Shown: positions 33,838 through 44,700 of the stretch, piece by piece
Layout of the letters: each line of letters opens with the position of its first letter
Numbering within the stretch: the stretch's first letter is position 1
NCBI GenBank assembly: GCA_010015745.1
Contig: ML978202.1
Coordinates: 165,413-229,412 of the forward strand
Source of the DNA: Setomelanomma holmii
Lineage: Eukaryota; Ascomycota; Dothideomycetes; Pleosporales; Phaeosphaeriaceae
Direction: 5' to 3'
Length of the DNA stretch: 64,000 nucleotides
Program-made: the position numbers and the translations under genes
The notes under the pieces: generated by a model
The model's database searches: none
The model's input: the letters and a program-made list of their open reading frames with translations, nothing else
Told to the model about the DNA's origin: nothing

Positions 33838-35082
33838 ATTTGACAAACTGCCGAGAGTGAGTAGAATGATCCAGAAATTCATAGCATAGGGATAGTTGCG
33901 GTTGTTGCGTGCTAGGAAGAACTTACGTGGCAGCCTAAGCTCTCGAAAGAAGGTTAAGGAGAATGTATAAAGTTAGGTGACGTGAAACAAGATTCACGTG
34001 CTGTTTTGAACGTCAAAGGTACGACAAGAGAAGGGCAGTATCTTCGACCATAAGGAAGCCGCGCGCTTACACGTACCCACATCGGCAAGCGCGTGCATCT
34101 AGGCGATGACGTAAGACGAGATATGCTCAACATTTTCACCGGCATCTTCGCCCATCAATCACAGCCCATTTCGCTGGGCAAAGCGCAGCGGCATTATCTC
34201 CATGCTTGAAAGGCTGTCCCTGCTGGTAAGTTTTACTCTTGGTCATGAAGTCACTGTGGCTCATGATGCTGTGACACAGGTAGTGACCCCAGTAGCGATA
34301 GTGACTCTTTTGAGATAATCGTAATGCCTATTCGAGCAGTCACAGGATGGGCCCCAATGCATGGCGCCCTATCGAGAAGCAAAGTACATTGTAGGGTGAT
34401 TCCTGTCCTGCGGGACTCGTAACAGGAGGGGTGGTGGTCTTGACGGTCAAGTGGATCGAAAGCATGAAGCAAGAGGAGTACCAGCCGCGAGCAGGGAGTC
34501 GTCTCGTTAGCATGCATACAGAGAGTGTAGGATACAAGAGGTTGGAGACCGAGCGTTAGGTGGAATCATGTGGCCTCTGGCGCCACGCAATAGGCCTGGA
34601 CACAACCACCACAGCGCACGTCTTGTTGGCAACAGGCCGCAGTCGGATTGATTTGTCAAACAGCTTGCGTATAGCTTCCGGTGCCCTGATCACGAAATTA
34701 TTTTGCAGAAAGATATCAGACTGTCGTGGTGGCTGTGGACGAGTGCATCATCCCTCAGTTTGCACAGCAAAGGCAGGCTAAACAAGCGAGGCGAGACTCT
34801 GAGTGACCCCACCAGTCGCGCTCGCGGTGGTCGTAGCTTCCAAGATGCGGTTCCCCAACCTCAGGCGCGACAACCACGACAACAGCCACCCTCCAAATTC
34901 CTTAATTTGTCTTGCCTGTCTGTCTTCAGAGTACTGTACAAGACACATTCTTCACTCTGATCCTTGCAGCCCCATCAACAAGTATCAGTACGCTCCTACG
35001 TGCAATTCCTACCATCTCAACGCGTCTCAGGCGACGATAAATCCCAGCAACATCGAGCGCCACGACACCTCACCGCAGGAAC
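33838..35082. other. intergenic between divergent GH5 and Whi5/Nrm1 genes
   Basis: About 1.2 kb. No gene recognised. Near the right end it contains the ACGCGT site listed below. Confidence 0.5.
35020..35025 (+). promoter_or_regulatory. MCB element (ACGCGT)
   Basis: A perfect ACGCGT lies about 60 bases before the ATG of the Whi5/Nrm1 gene. MBF (Swi6/Mbp1) binds this element, and NRM1 is itself an MBF target in yeasts. One copy is weak evidence alone, but it fits the feedback logic of this gene. Confidence 0.45.
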
Positions 35083-36291
35083 ATGGCGACTCAGCACAGT
35101 CCCACCAAGACACTGTCACGACGCGCATTGGGAGACTTGACACCAAAGTCCATCAACTCACCAACAGCTCAGACCAGGAATGTCAATTCGTCTGAAGCCA
35201 TACGGCCCAGAAGCCCGCTGAAGAAAGTCACGTCGCACATTCCCTCACTGTTTACTGACAAGGAAAATCTGCCGGCTCCCGAAGTGTTACCACAAGGCAA
35301 GAAGCGAGGCATTGAAGAAGTAGAAGAGGTAGAAAGGCCGAGTTACGCGAAGATGCTTGCTCGTGGACGCGACGAGAGTTTGTGGAACTCGGGGATGCGC
35401 CTTACCACGACTGCCATACAGCAACACACGGTACACCGCATACGAAGTTTGACGCGTCTTCGGTCCACTGACAAGGAGCAGGAAAACAACCCTGTAGGCC
35501 TCACCGACCCAGGTTCACCTACCGAGCGCAATACCCCGACACCAGAGCCTGAAGCTATCCAAGACTCTCAGAAGAGCAACCAATCATTCTCCGACTTCTT
35601 GAACTATGAGCTGTGTGCCAGCCAGAAGAGCGACCATGCGCCGACAGAACACGCGCCAACGTCTGCGCCCACTGCAGCACCGGTGGAAAACAAGAGGAAG
35701 TCGCGTGCTGAGCTGCTTCGCACGCGTTTAAAGTTTGGCCTATATAAGGTCAAGACCAACCAAGCAAGCAAGAGCGCCATGGACATTATATCAACATTCG
35801 AAGCTGGAGCCTCCTCAGATGCCTTCGCATCCAGTTCGACTGCCATGACATCGTCAGCCGAGTCATTGTCGGCATCAGAAGTGCCCAACATCACAATCTC
35901 CTCACCACGACGCAGCGAACCAGTGTTTGTCAAGGCCAACCTCGATCCCTTCCGTCCCATCGGCAAGTTGGGACAGCCGCCCGTGCAGTTCGATATACCA
36001 AAGGACGGCACGCAGATCTCAACGCATATCGTTGAGAGCTACGACTTGTCCTCGTCGCCACCTGGACTACCTCTACCCCAGTCTATCTCGCCTCAACAGC
36101 TCATGTCACCCATCAAGCAGACACGTTTGGGAGAGTACGACGATGCGGATATCGAGGAAGGCGCAACTGCAGCGCATCGGAGGCTACAGCGTCTGAAGGA
36201 CCAAAGTTACTACGAAGGTGATCTCACGAGCAGCGCTGTTAAGGGCAACGCCGCGGTTGGTTTGCTCGAGCTGATGCACAGTCGCAGGTAG
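35083..36291 (+). CDS. Whi5/Nrm1-family G1/S transcriptional repressor
   Basis: 402 residues, intronless. The signature is the short motif around residues 206-228: KRKSRAELLRTRLKFGLYKV followed by KTNQ, matching the GTB motif by which Whi5 and Nrm1 bind SBF/MBF. The rest is disordered with many SP/TP sites (NSPTAQT, RPRSPLKK, SSPRRSEP, MSPIKQTRLGEYDDADIEEG) suited to CDK control, as in yeast Whi5. The N-terminus MATQHSPTKTLSRRALGDLT is typical of filamentous-fungal homologs. Established role: repression of G1/S genes in the nucleus, relieved by CDK phosphorylation (Whi5) or imposed after S-phase entry (Nrm1). Filamentous fungi usually have one such gene, so I do not choose between names. Confidence 0.88.
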   Translation: MATQHSPTKTLSRRALGDLTPKSINSPTAQTRNVNSSEAIRPRSPLKKVTSHIPSLFTDKENLPAPEVLPQGKKRGIEEVEEVERPSYAKMLARGRDESLWNSGMRLTTTAIQQHTVHRIRSLTRLRSTDKEQENNPVGLTDPGSPTERNTPTPEPEAIQDSQKSNQSFSDFLNYELCASQKSDHAPTEHAPTSAPTAAPVENKRKSRAELLRTRLKFGLYKVKTNQASKSAMDIISTFEAGASSDAFASSSTAMTSSAESLSASEVPNITISSPRRSEPVFVKANLDPFRPIGKLGQPPVQFDIPKDGTQISTHIVESYDLSSSPPGLPLPQSISPQQLMSPIKQTRLGEYDDADIEEGATAAHRRLQRLKDQSYYEGDLTSSAVKGNAAVGLLELMHSRR

Positions 36292-37610
36292 CAGCGTAGC
36301 ATGCGACCGTGTGACGGAATGGATGACATGAATGCTTACGACTGTACGTTATGCTGGGAGTGTCGCAAGGGCCTTCAGGATGGCCTATGGCTACATGAAC
36401 AATTGCGTACTGGCCGAGTCTCTACGAACCACATTACAGCGCCACATTAGGATATCATCAATACCATATCACCCGGCGGTGCAATTGTCCATGTGCTCTC
36501 AGCTCTAATGTCTCCAAAGTGTCTGAAGTAGTTTCCTGTGTTACGGAGGCCTGGCTGTCTTCAGAGTATTTCGTAAAGGACAAAGTTCAGAGACAAAAGT
36601 ATCTGAGGCTATCCCGGGGCATGCAAGCCATTGATTTTCGCAACGGGGTCCTGGAAAAGGCCGCGCATGCACGACCTGGTGATACTCCCACACTCCGTTA
36701 GCCCAGCGATCATGTGAATGCAGGGTCTGTGTCGTCTCCGCAGCCTTCGACAGCGGACGCGCTACATCAATGCAAGATGCAACAGCAGTGGCGAACTTAG
36801 TATGCCTCTAACCCGTGCACCCCACAGACACCACGTAAGAGGCTGCAGCGTCTTCCAATCCCAATTCTGCCGTATCGAATCGTGGTCATGAGGTGAGGCG
36901 CAGGGTACGTAAGATGACTCTGGGAGTATGGGCTGATTTTGCATTTGTAAATGCCTCGACAAGTCTCGAAGAAACAACATAGATGCTGCCCAAGGATTTG
37001 GAAAAGTCTACATCACGCAATGCTTCGCCGTATCCTGCGCAAGAAATAGTTGCAGTATCTTGCATACGATCTACACATTTGACAGTCGCCAGATGGAAGG
37101 AGATACCTCCGAAACATGTAACTGTACGCTATCGTTGACGCCCTCCACCATACCACGCAGCACAGTAACCAAGACCCACCCACCTTTATCCCTCCAGCAT
37201 AGACACACGCCCAGTCCCTGAACCGCATGCCACCACTCCCGTCATTCTTCCCACCCACCAGACCCCAACCAGTAAGCCGCAGTCCTCGTGTTGACTAGCG
37301 ACTGCACGGGACCCTGTTTGAGCAAGTTTCGTGGGAGCAGACAGGAAGGACTGACTGGACGCGCATTCGCCCTAGCAACGGGTCATGGTGCGGCTACCGG
37401 CGCGTCAAGTCCCGCATTTGGCGCGGTGTGCCGGAAACAGGACGGGGTCATGTTGCATTGGTCGTTTGTGGTGGATAAAAAGCCCCGCGTCTGCCCCTCC
37501 ATGGCCGGCTTCCCTTTTCAACAGCAACGATCACGAACTGAAGCCACTCTCTCTACCTCGAACGTACACAACCACAAATACACCAAACGAACACGGGAAA
37601 TACTTGAAAG
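36292..37610. other. intergenic, upstream region of metallothionein gene
   Basis: About 1.3 kb without other genes. It contains the TATA-like box listed next. Confidence 0.5.
37474..37482 (+). promoter_or_regulatory. TATA-like box of the metallothionein gene
   Basis: GATAAAAAG about 130 bases before the ATG, followed by a GC-rich segment and a CT-rich leader (CACTCTCTCTACCTCG). A TATA box is usual for strongly inducible fungal genes. Confidence 0.5.
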
Positions 37611-37759
37611 ATGCCAGGAAACTGCGGAAACACCAGCTGTGATTGCGGCGGCACTTGCGAGTGTGCGCAGGGAAGCTGCACGTGCGGAAAATGTATGCAT
37701 AACTTACTACCCCTCTACTCTATTATGCGCCACAACAAAAGTAACTAACTGTGACAGAA
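37611..37759 (+). CDS. copper-metallothionein-like peptide, 27 residues
   Basis: Join 37611-37692, 37758-37759. The peptide reads MPGNCGNTSCDCGGTCECAQ then GSCTCGK: seven cysteines in C-X-C and C-X3-C spacings, no aromatic residues, rich in Gly. Size and seven-Cys content match the short copper metallothioneins known from Neurospora and other ascomycetes. Such peptides bind Cu(I) in the cytosol and buffer metal. The intron (GTATGC donor, TAACTAAC branch, GACAG acceptor, 65 bp) is very good, and joining T with AA makes the TAA stop. If retained, the frame continues 18 codons with one more cysteine. The gene is too short for normal ORF screens. Confidence 0.88.
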
Positions 37760-38052
37760 ATCATACACATGGCACGAGGGATACGGAACGACTTTCGATT
37801 CAACGCTGTCCTTAACAAAATGCAAACCCACCTTTTCGACCGAACATTCATTCGTAACCTGCATGGGAAGGAGACAAAGCAGAAATGGAATCGTAAATTG
37901 TGGATATAGTGGATAGGACAAAGCAACAGAAACATGAAATGAGAACGAACGGCCAGCATGCAAATGCACATGTGTGATGTTCGGTGTATTGACGAATACT
38001 CGAAAGCTACTCACATATGCTAGCTGAAACGCTAAAAGCAACCACGACGACC

Positions 38053-40514
38053 CTACAGCACACCCTTCTGCCCCATATTATCCAGATCGATAACCTCCTC
38101 TTCAATCTCCATGTCGGGTACGTTCTTCACCTTGCCATTCTTGCTCGTCTTCGCCCCGCTCTTACTGCTAACACTACCTCTCTTGCCATCTTTCGCACTG
38201 CTCTCATCATCCTCGTCGTCACCGAACAAGAAGCCTTTGCCCTTCATGCGCCGCTTCTCGTCGGATGAGAATGTCGAGTGTGCGGTGCCGGATGCAAAGT
38301 TTGACGATGCTGAGTCTTCGCCGAGCATCCAGGAGAAGTTGGATGACGTGAGATGAGGTCTTGAGCGTGGGGAGAGATGTGTGGAGGGCTGGAGGCGTGT
38401 TTGTTTGGGTTGGATGGGGGGTGATGTCGGGCGTGTGTTCAGGGCTGATGATTGTGTCGAGTCTTTTGGCGCGGCAGATGTAAGCTCGGAAAGTGGGTTT
38501 ATTGTTACCGGTGGTGCGCTCGATGTATGCTCTGCTGGTATCGGTGCTTGCGGTTCGGGTGATGCAAGGCCTTCTGCTACCTTTGCGGTCGCTGCTTGCT
38601 CTGTTGACTCTTCCACGGGTAGTGGGATTGATGAGTCCTCGAGGTATACTTGCACAAACTGCACCTTTGCAATGGCAAGGCTGAGTGCTTCCAGTGCTTC
38701 TTTTCCCTTCTTGTCGTCCGGTTTTGTGCTTTGCTTTTCATTGCGCTCCCTGTGGTGCTCCCACAACTCGCCTACAGCACTTTCTAGCATCTTTGACAGA
38801 TTTCCGTTCCTCGCTTCTAATGCTTCGATCTTTCGAATCGCGTTGCCAGACGTGGTTCGCTCGAATCCTGGTCGCGAGCTTCCAGTCATTGTGATCGCCT
38901 GCGCAGGTTTCCGGAATTCTCTTGCTCCTGCTCTAGGCACTGACTGCACTGGACTCGCGCCAGCTTGATAAGCTTCCACATTCTTCTTCACCTCACCTAC
39001 GGCTTCACGAATGGCTTTGCCCACGCCCCACTGTGAGCCTCGCTCGAACACGTTCTTAGCCGCGCCTTGAAGCAGAGCTTCTATACCTGCCCCTTGCTGG
39101 CCCACAAAGCTACTTGGAGATCCTAGACTGCGTCTGGTTCTACTCGACGCGAATGATGGAGAGGGTGATGGCTCTCGTATAACAGGCGACGCTTCGAGTT
39201 CGATCGTTGGCGCTTGCTTTCCGTATCGCGAGATGATCTCGGCTCCGCCTTGAGGTGTCAAATGATCACGCAGGTATAGAGCATCTTTGATGAATGTGTA
39301 GGCAGGCACTTCTGGTTCAGGATAACGCAGGAGTAAAGAGAATGCTTCGTTAGTGTCGGCCGCAACCAGGTCCCATCGTATCCGCAGGAGCATGGCTATC
39401 GAGATCATGTCGACGAGTTCAAGAGTCGAGTCAATGGCGAACAACGCATCCCACATATCGAACACAGCATCCAGAGAGAACTCTCTTCCGAAAAGAAGAC
39501 GAATCCAGCGCCTATCCTATATCAGCAAAATTGATGCGAACGTGTCGGAGTGCATACAGTAAGAAGATCTGCGGCACGATCTCAAGTTTTACCAGGTGTG
39601 CCGCAAGCTCGGGATCGGCCTTTGGTAGGTACTTCTCAAAAATCCTAGAGCTTCTCGCAAGCATCGGCGTACCCTTTGTCGTTGACCCCGTCTCTGCAGG
39701 CGAGTAGAATGATTGGGCTGTCTGCATAATCAGCGAGAAGAGCGTATGCGAATCATGCTCAATGTAGCTCGAGTCCAGCATGTCTGCCAGCAGCTCGTCT
39801 CTTGCGACTTCCTGTCCACTCGCAACTTTGATAGCATCCCTCTCCACGACCCAGAGCAGAGGTGCCAGAATTTCGTGCATGCCTTGCCGGTACCCAATAG
39901 TTGGGTGCATCTTGCACCACACAAACAGTATGTCTAGCATCATGTCCTGTGTGCCTGGTTGTCGGAAGTAGACATTCTCTGGCATACATCGCTCAATGTC
40001 TTGGAAGATCTCAGCGCGGAGGCCTTCGTCGGCTCGAAGGGCTACCCATGGGGACTTTCAAGGCTTAGTACTGGTCAACATCTGGTATGTTCAGATAGGC
40101 TTAGCCAGTGGAAAGTAAGGTACCTCTTCATTCTCAGTCAATGGGTCGACGGACGACTCGAATTCGTCGGGGTGCTGTATAGCCCGGAGGTAGTGTGTGC
40201 GGAGGGACTCGTAGGATTTGCGCGAGTCTGCAAGGTGCGTGGGCCATGATGATCGGTCGAGGGTCTTGAAGACAAGGAAGATCTGATTCTGATAAGCTCA
40301 ATCGCAGAAGAGAAGGTACAACGAGCACACCTTCCAGCATACAGACCGTAGTCCTGCAGTAATTTGTGGCTCCTTGTGCGAAGACACGTGTATCTTCAAA
40401 TCAGTCAGAGAGTGGAAGTCATCGAGCTGCCGCCAGTGCTTCCTGAGACTTGTCAGTGACGTGTGCAGCAATTTGCGTGCGAGCAACATACTCGGCTTCT
40501 AGTATTGATCGCAT
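38053..40514 (-). CDS. TBC-domain Rab GTPase-activating protein (TBC1D5-like)
   Basis: Join 40514-40492, 40442-40331, 40282-40124, 40054-39558, 39511-38053; 749 residues. TBC hallmarks: the arginine-finger motif IFQDIERCMPE, the glutamine finger in HPTIGYRQGMHEI, HDSHTLFSLIM, and PQIFLLRWIRLLFGREF, the last created by joining exons 4 and 5. Such proteins accelerate GTP hydrolysis by Rab/Ypt GTPases in vesicle traffic; TBC1D5-type members act on endosomal Rab7. The last 450 residues are mostly disordered, with a possible coiled coil (RKIEALEARNGNLSKMLESA). Introns 46-69 bp; exon 4 uses an AAG acceptor. The first exon is 23 bases (MRSILEAE). Confidence 0.9.
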
Positions 40515-41008
40515 CACGGTCAGCAGACAAGAGACAATATATGGAGGAATGCAGTCAAAATGTACCTTGATGGTGGCTCAAGCTATCACGGTACTGCGCG
40601 TGACAACGGTAATGGCAACGCGACGTGGGGTAGCTCGCGGGCCTAAGATGCACCGAGGCAACTCACGTGGAAGCACAATCGCATGTCAGCATCCCAGCAC
40701 CTCGCATGAACCTGTAGTGCGAGTGCGAGTGCGATGCTGATGTCTGTGAACTCACAGAAGCAGTGACGTCACGAGATTGTTTGCATCGTTGACATTCCAA
40801 GGTGCAGCATGGATCCATGACGCTTGGGAGGTTGACATGGTTCAAGCATCAGGGAAAATGGGCGATCTGAGCATCGCGGTTTCGATACAGTTTCAATATT
40901 CAATATTGCCAAATTTAGCCACCGACATCAATGCTCCAGGTCATGAATACGGCCAGCCACCAGCCTTATCTTTGACACTGACGTCTTTACACCTTAGCTC
41001 TGCATTCG
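40515..41008. other. intergenic, TBC gene upstream region
   Basis: About 490 bp without a supported gene. Confidence 0.4.
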
Positions 41009-41561
41009 ATGTTGCATCAGGTCATGGAGCCACCACTAGGTACTGCGAGAGGTCGCGCCTCCTTCTCAAGCTTGACACAGTACGAACGTCGGCTGTGCAG
41101 GGTTATGGAAGCCTGGATGTCTACAAGAATAACTTGGCATTTGTTTTCCAATACTGGCAAAACTCTCCGAGATCATACGCGACTCGGCCAGAAAGCGGTT
41201 CTAAAGGAGCTTCGTTTGACTCGTGCACGATTTGTTGCTAGGCCTGATCCCACCTGCGCCTTTGCCGTCCCAGCGACGCTCAGTCCCCAGGGTGAACCGG
41301 GACTCTCCAATTCAAACCGGAGAAAAAGTGTCGCGGTCGATGCCTCGGGAGTCGAAACGGCGCTGGCACCGTGCTGTGTTTGCTTCGACGTTCAGCATGT
41401 CTTATGGAGATGTCACTTGGCCACCAAGAATGCAGGCTTGGTGTTTCTCTTCAGTCTCGTTGCGTAGGCACGGCATTCCGCTGGCCTTCCAACTGCAACC
41501 TGTTCATGAGCCCTGGCTGGATGATGTCTTGCCAGAAACGCTCCTGCTGAAGCAGCTCTAG
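41009..41561 (+). other. possible coding remnant antisense to the MED31 3' end
   Basis: A frame from about 41009 gives ASFSSLTQYERRLCRVMEAW, STRITWHLFSNTGKTLRDHT and LGQKAVLKELRLTRARF, which looks like a real helical domain. Near 41290 the sensible reading moves by one base to VNRDSPIQTGEKVSRSMPRE, SKRRWHRAVFASTFSMSYGD and VTWPPRMQAW, running to a stop at 41561 inside the Med31 last exon. A frameshift or an unseen small intron would be needed. Family unknown. Confidence 0.25.
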
Positions 41562-41913
41562 CGCACGGAGCGTCGGCCCAGGATGACTGCACGCATAGCA
41601 TCAGCAAGCACGTCCGCGGATGACTCGCAGCGATGAGGTGTACTCACTGGAGGAATTTGATGTACTTGGGCTCCTTGAAGTACTGCAGGTAGTCGAGATA
41701 GGCGACAAACTCGGGCTTGTCGAAGTACTTCTGGGTCGCGAGGTAATTGAGATAGACGGGATTTGCAAGGCATTGGACGAACTAGGACCGTATTAACATT
41801 GGTGAAACACAACGGGGCCATGACGTTATCCAGCTTGAACGAACCTCGAGCTCAATCTCGAAGCGCGTGTAGCCTCCAAGGAGCGGCACGTCGACGTTCG
41901 GCTTGGAAGCCAT
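41451..41913 (-). CDS. MED31: Mediator complex subunit 31 (Soh1)
   Basis: Join 41913-41845, 41781-41648, 41586-41451; 112 residues. The conserved Med31 core is unmistakable: YTRFEIELE, then FVQCLANPVYLNYLATQKYF, DKPEFVAYLDYLQYFKEPKY and IKFL, followed after the second intron by PGPTLRALELLQQERFWQDI and a short tail. Med31 is a small subunit at the middle/head boundary of Mediator, which links activators to RNA polymerase II. Introns have GTTCGT and GTGAGT donors. The codon at the second junction reads His where many fungi have Gln/Thr-Tyr, so an alternative acceptor is possible. Divergent from PAL1 across 1 kb. Confidence 0.95.
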
Positions 41914-42945
41914 GCTGCTGTTGATGTTGGGCGAGGCTCGTTGACAAGCTGGGGCCTGCGCGATCACGCTGAGGCTCTGAACAAGTAAATTCAGGGTCTT
42001 CCCCGCAATTGTGCAAGGTCGGCAGCTACTCCGCAAGGAGGCTTGTCAAGGCGAGTCGGTGCGGAGGATTGTGCGCTGCAGCGGTGGCAGCAGGGACCAC
42101 GACGCTGGATTGATGAGCTTTGATGAAGCCAGTGCTCTGGGGAGTCGAGCTGAGGTGTCGAGATGGGCGAGTGCAGCCGAACAGACAGCGTACCCTGGGA
42201 CAGTAGAGTCTGGCTGCGATGCCAAAGGACCATCATGGCAAGTGAAGGTCCCCTGTGTCGGCCTCTCTGCATGGGCCTGCCTATTTTTCCTAACCCCACA
42301 GCGCGGTGCAGCGGCAGGCATTTTATTTCTCGTGCCGACTGTCTCTTACGAAATTCGGCCTGGCGGTCTCTAGCCCAGCAGCTGCTCGTGACCGCGCTCG
42401 AATCACAGACGGTGCCATAGAAACACGAGGTCCAGCTCTCCCAAAGCTGAGCCGCGCCTGCGTCTCCTGGCCGGCGACGGGGCTACTATTAGTAGACCTC
42501 CTGCCCATCAATGAACCATCGTCTCCCCAGCCCACCGCTGCCGTTGCCTCTGCCTCTCCCTTCCCTCAACGCTGTAGCGCACGTCGCTTTGTTTCTTGCG
42601 GGCGGTGTGCACTGTAATTCCTAGACGCTACATACATACAGGGTACACTAGCAGCATCGACCGTCGACATCGACCGCGGCCCATTGTATCCCCGCCCGCC
42701 CGCTTGCAGCGCCCAGGGCTCCATTGCCATCATCCGCAGTGCGAAACACCAGCATCAGTATCGCCCAGTTTTAGTTGCAGCCCCTTTCCCATTCGTACTG
42801 CCCACTGCGCGCGACTGCGCAGGAACAGGATTAAGAGGGTCTCTCACACGTCACCGACCATCAATTGCGCAGCACAGGCGTGCAGTCCCCTGGCAGCCAG
42901 AGCCTGATTGGGCGCGAGAGCAGGGTTGCAAGCAGCAGCGGCATC
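41914..42945. promoter_or_regulatory. 1-kb divergent upstream region, MED31 / PAL1-like
   Basis: Bounded by opposing start codons. It contains pyrimidine-rich tracts near 42500-42600. No gene was recognised. Confidence 0.45.
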
Positions 42946-44700
42946 ATGTTCGTGGAACCGTCAATGCCAGGTAAGGCCCAATCGTCGCTTGTTTCACGGT
43001 GCGTTGGCGCTGTGACGAAACAGGAGCTGATAACCTTTTCTTATCTGCAGAGCGGCGGCCGTCGCCAGGGCTCTCGCTCAACCTCTCCTCCAACAATCCA
43101 TTCCGCAACCGGGCAGCCTCACCCGCACTGCCGTCGCCCGCCTTTGCCTCTCCCAACAGCCAGCAGCGCTCCAGCTCCGGCAGCAGGCCCATGTCGCGCA
43201 ATCCGTTCCTGTCGACGTTTGAGGCCGAGTTTAACAAGGAGGCCAAGAAGACGGACAACCTCATCGACATGTCGGCCAACCTGAAGGACTCGCCCAAGAA
43301 GGCCACCTTTGGCACAGCTACCGAGGAGCTCTTTGTACGTCCATCCCCTGCCGCTTCGTGACGGTCGCCCACAGCACGTCGCACAGCCAGCGCACAAACA
43401 AAACCTGCGCTTCTGCCGGCCATTGGGCCGTGGCATGGAGCAATTCACGCATTTCGCGAGCCAGTTTGCTGACTATCCTGCTCTGCTACAGAAGAATCTC
43501 ACCATTGAGGACGAGAAGAAGGACACTGAGCCGAGACGCGCACCTCCACCGCGACCTGCGCCCAATCGAAGCGCCACCGACTCCCGTGGCCATCACCGCC
43601 CGTCGCGCTCAGACGAGGAGGAGCGAGACAGGATGCGCGGCGCACCCCGTGGGCCACCACGACCGCGCGGCCCGCCAGGCCCTCGTCCGCCGCAGCGAAG
43701 CAGCCCTGAGCGCAGAGAGCATCGACGCCAGCGACGAAATTCTGAATCGTCCATCATCGACAGGGGCTCTCTCGACCCGAACGAGGAGCGAAGGCGAAGG
43801 GAGCGCCGCAGGGAGCGAGAAGAACGCGCCAAGGACGGCAAATCGACTACGAGGCGGGTCCGCAAGCCGCAGGGACTTGACTTGATCGACAAGCTGGACG
43901 TGACTGGCATCTACGGGCCGAGCATGATCCACCACGATGGACCTTACGATGCCGTACAGCCGCATCGCAACCGGAAGAAGGATCAGCGTGCGCCAATGGA
44001 GGCTTTCCCACTCGGCTCGGCCAACAATTCGCTTGGCGGCTCAGGACCCCTCAACTCCAAGATTGATCTCGACAGGATTCACGGTAGGGGCGCTGAGGGC
44101 TTCACCGACTTTGGCAGCACCGAGACCGAGTGGAAGAAGCCGCGACCCCAGACTGAATTCAGCGTTAAGGGCCGCGCCGACATTGTACACGGAGAGCAGA
44201 CTCACGGTCTCGGAACGTCCACTTTCCTCGAGGGCGCTCCTGCCTCAAAGAAGGCGATTGAGCAAGAGACGGAGGCTCAGAGGCAGGCCGCCATGGCAGA
44301 CGGAGGCTTGGGTCGTAAGAAGTCAATCGCGCAGCGTTTCCGTGGTATTTCCCAGCCGCGACGATTTGGACCTGATGGTGCTCGTATCACGTCTCCAGAA
44401 GCCCGCTATGGCCCCACGAGTCCCAACGGTCCATATAGCGCCGGACCCCTCTCGCAGACCAAGGCTACTGAGCAAAACCCATTCTTTGACGAGTACAATC
44501 AGGCGTACGACGCGAAGGGTGCAACTATAAAGACCTCGGAAGCTAACCAGGGTCCCTCATCGCCAGGACGCAATGCTTTGCAACGGACGGTCACATCGGA
44601 CAGTATTGGGTCAACTACGGGCAACGGCGAGTCCAAGCCTAGTGGGGGCTTCCTTAACCGAGTGAAGTCGCTCAAGGGCGGACGACGACGACCTGCTTGA
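42946..44700 (+). CDS. Pal1-family cell-morphology protein
   Basis: Join 42946-42970, 43051-43334, 43492-44700; 505 residues. Exon 1 is 25 bases (MFVEPSMP). The Pal1 core is clear: LDLIDKLDVTGIYGPSMIHH, DGPYDAVQPHRN, APMEAFPLGSANNSLG, DLDRIHGRGAEGFTDFGST and EWKKP. Pal1 in fission yeast localises to growth sites and helps keep cell shape; it works with the endocytic protein Sla2/End4. An NPF motif occurs near the start (NNPFRN) and again as RNPFLS and QNPFFDEY; such motifs bind EH-domain endocytic adaptors. The second intron is long for this window (157 bp). The Ark1-like kinase at 1.4-4.7 kb belongs to the same endocytic-actin system. Confidence 0.9.
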
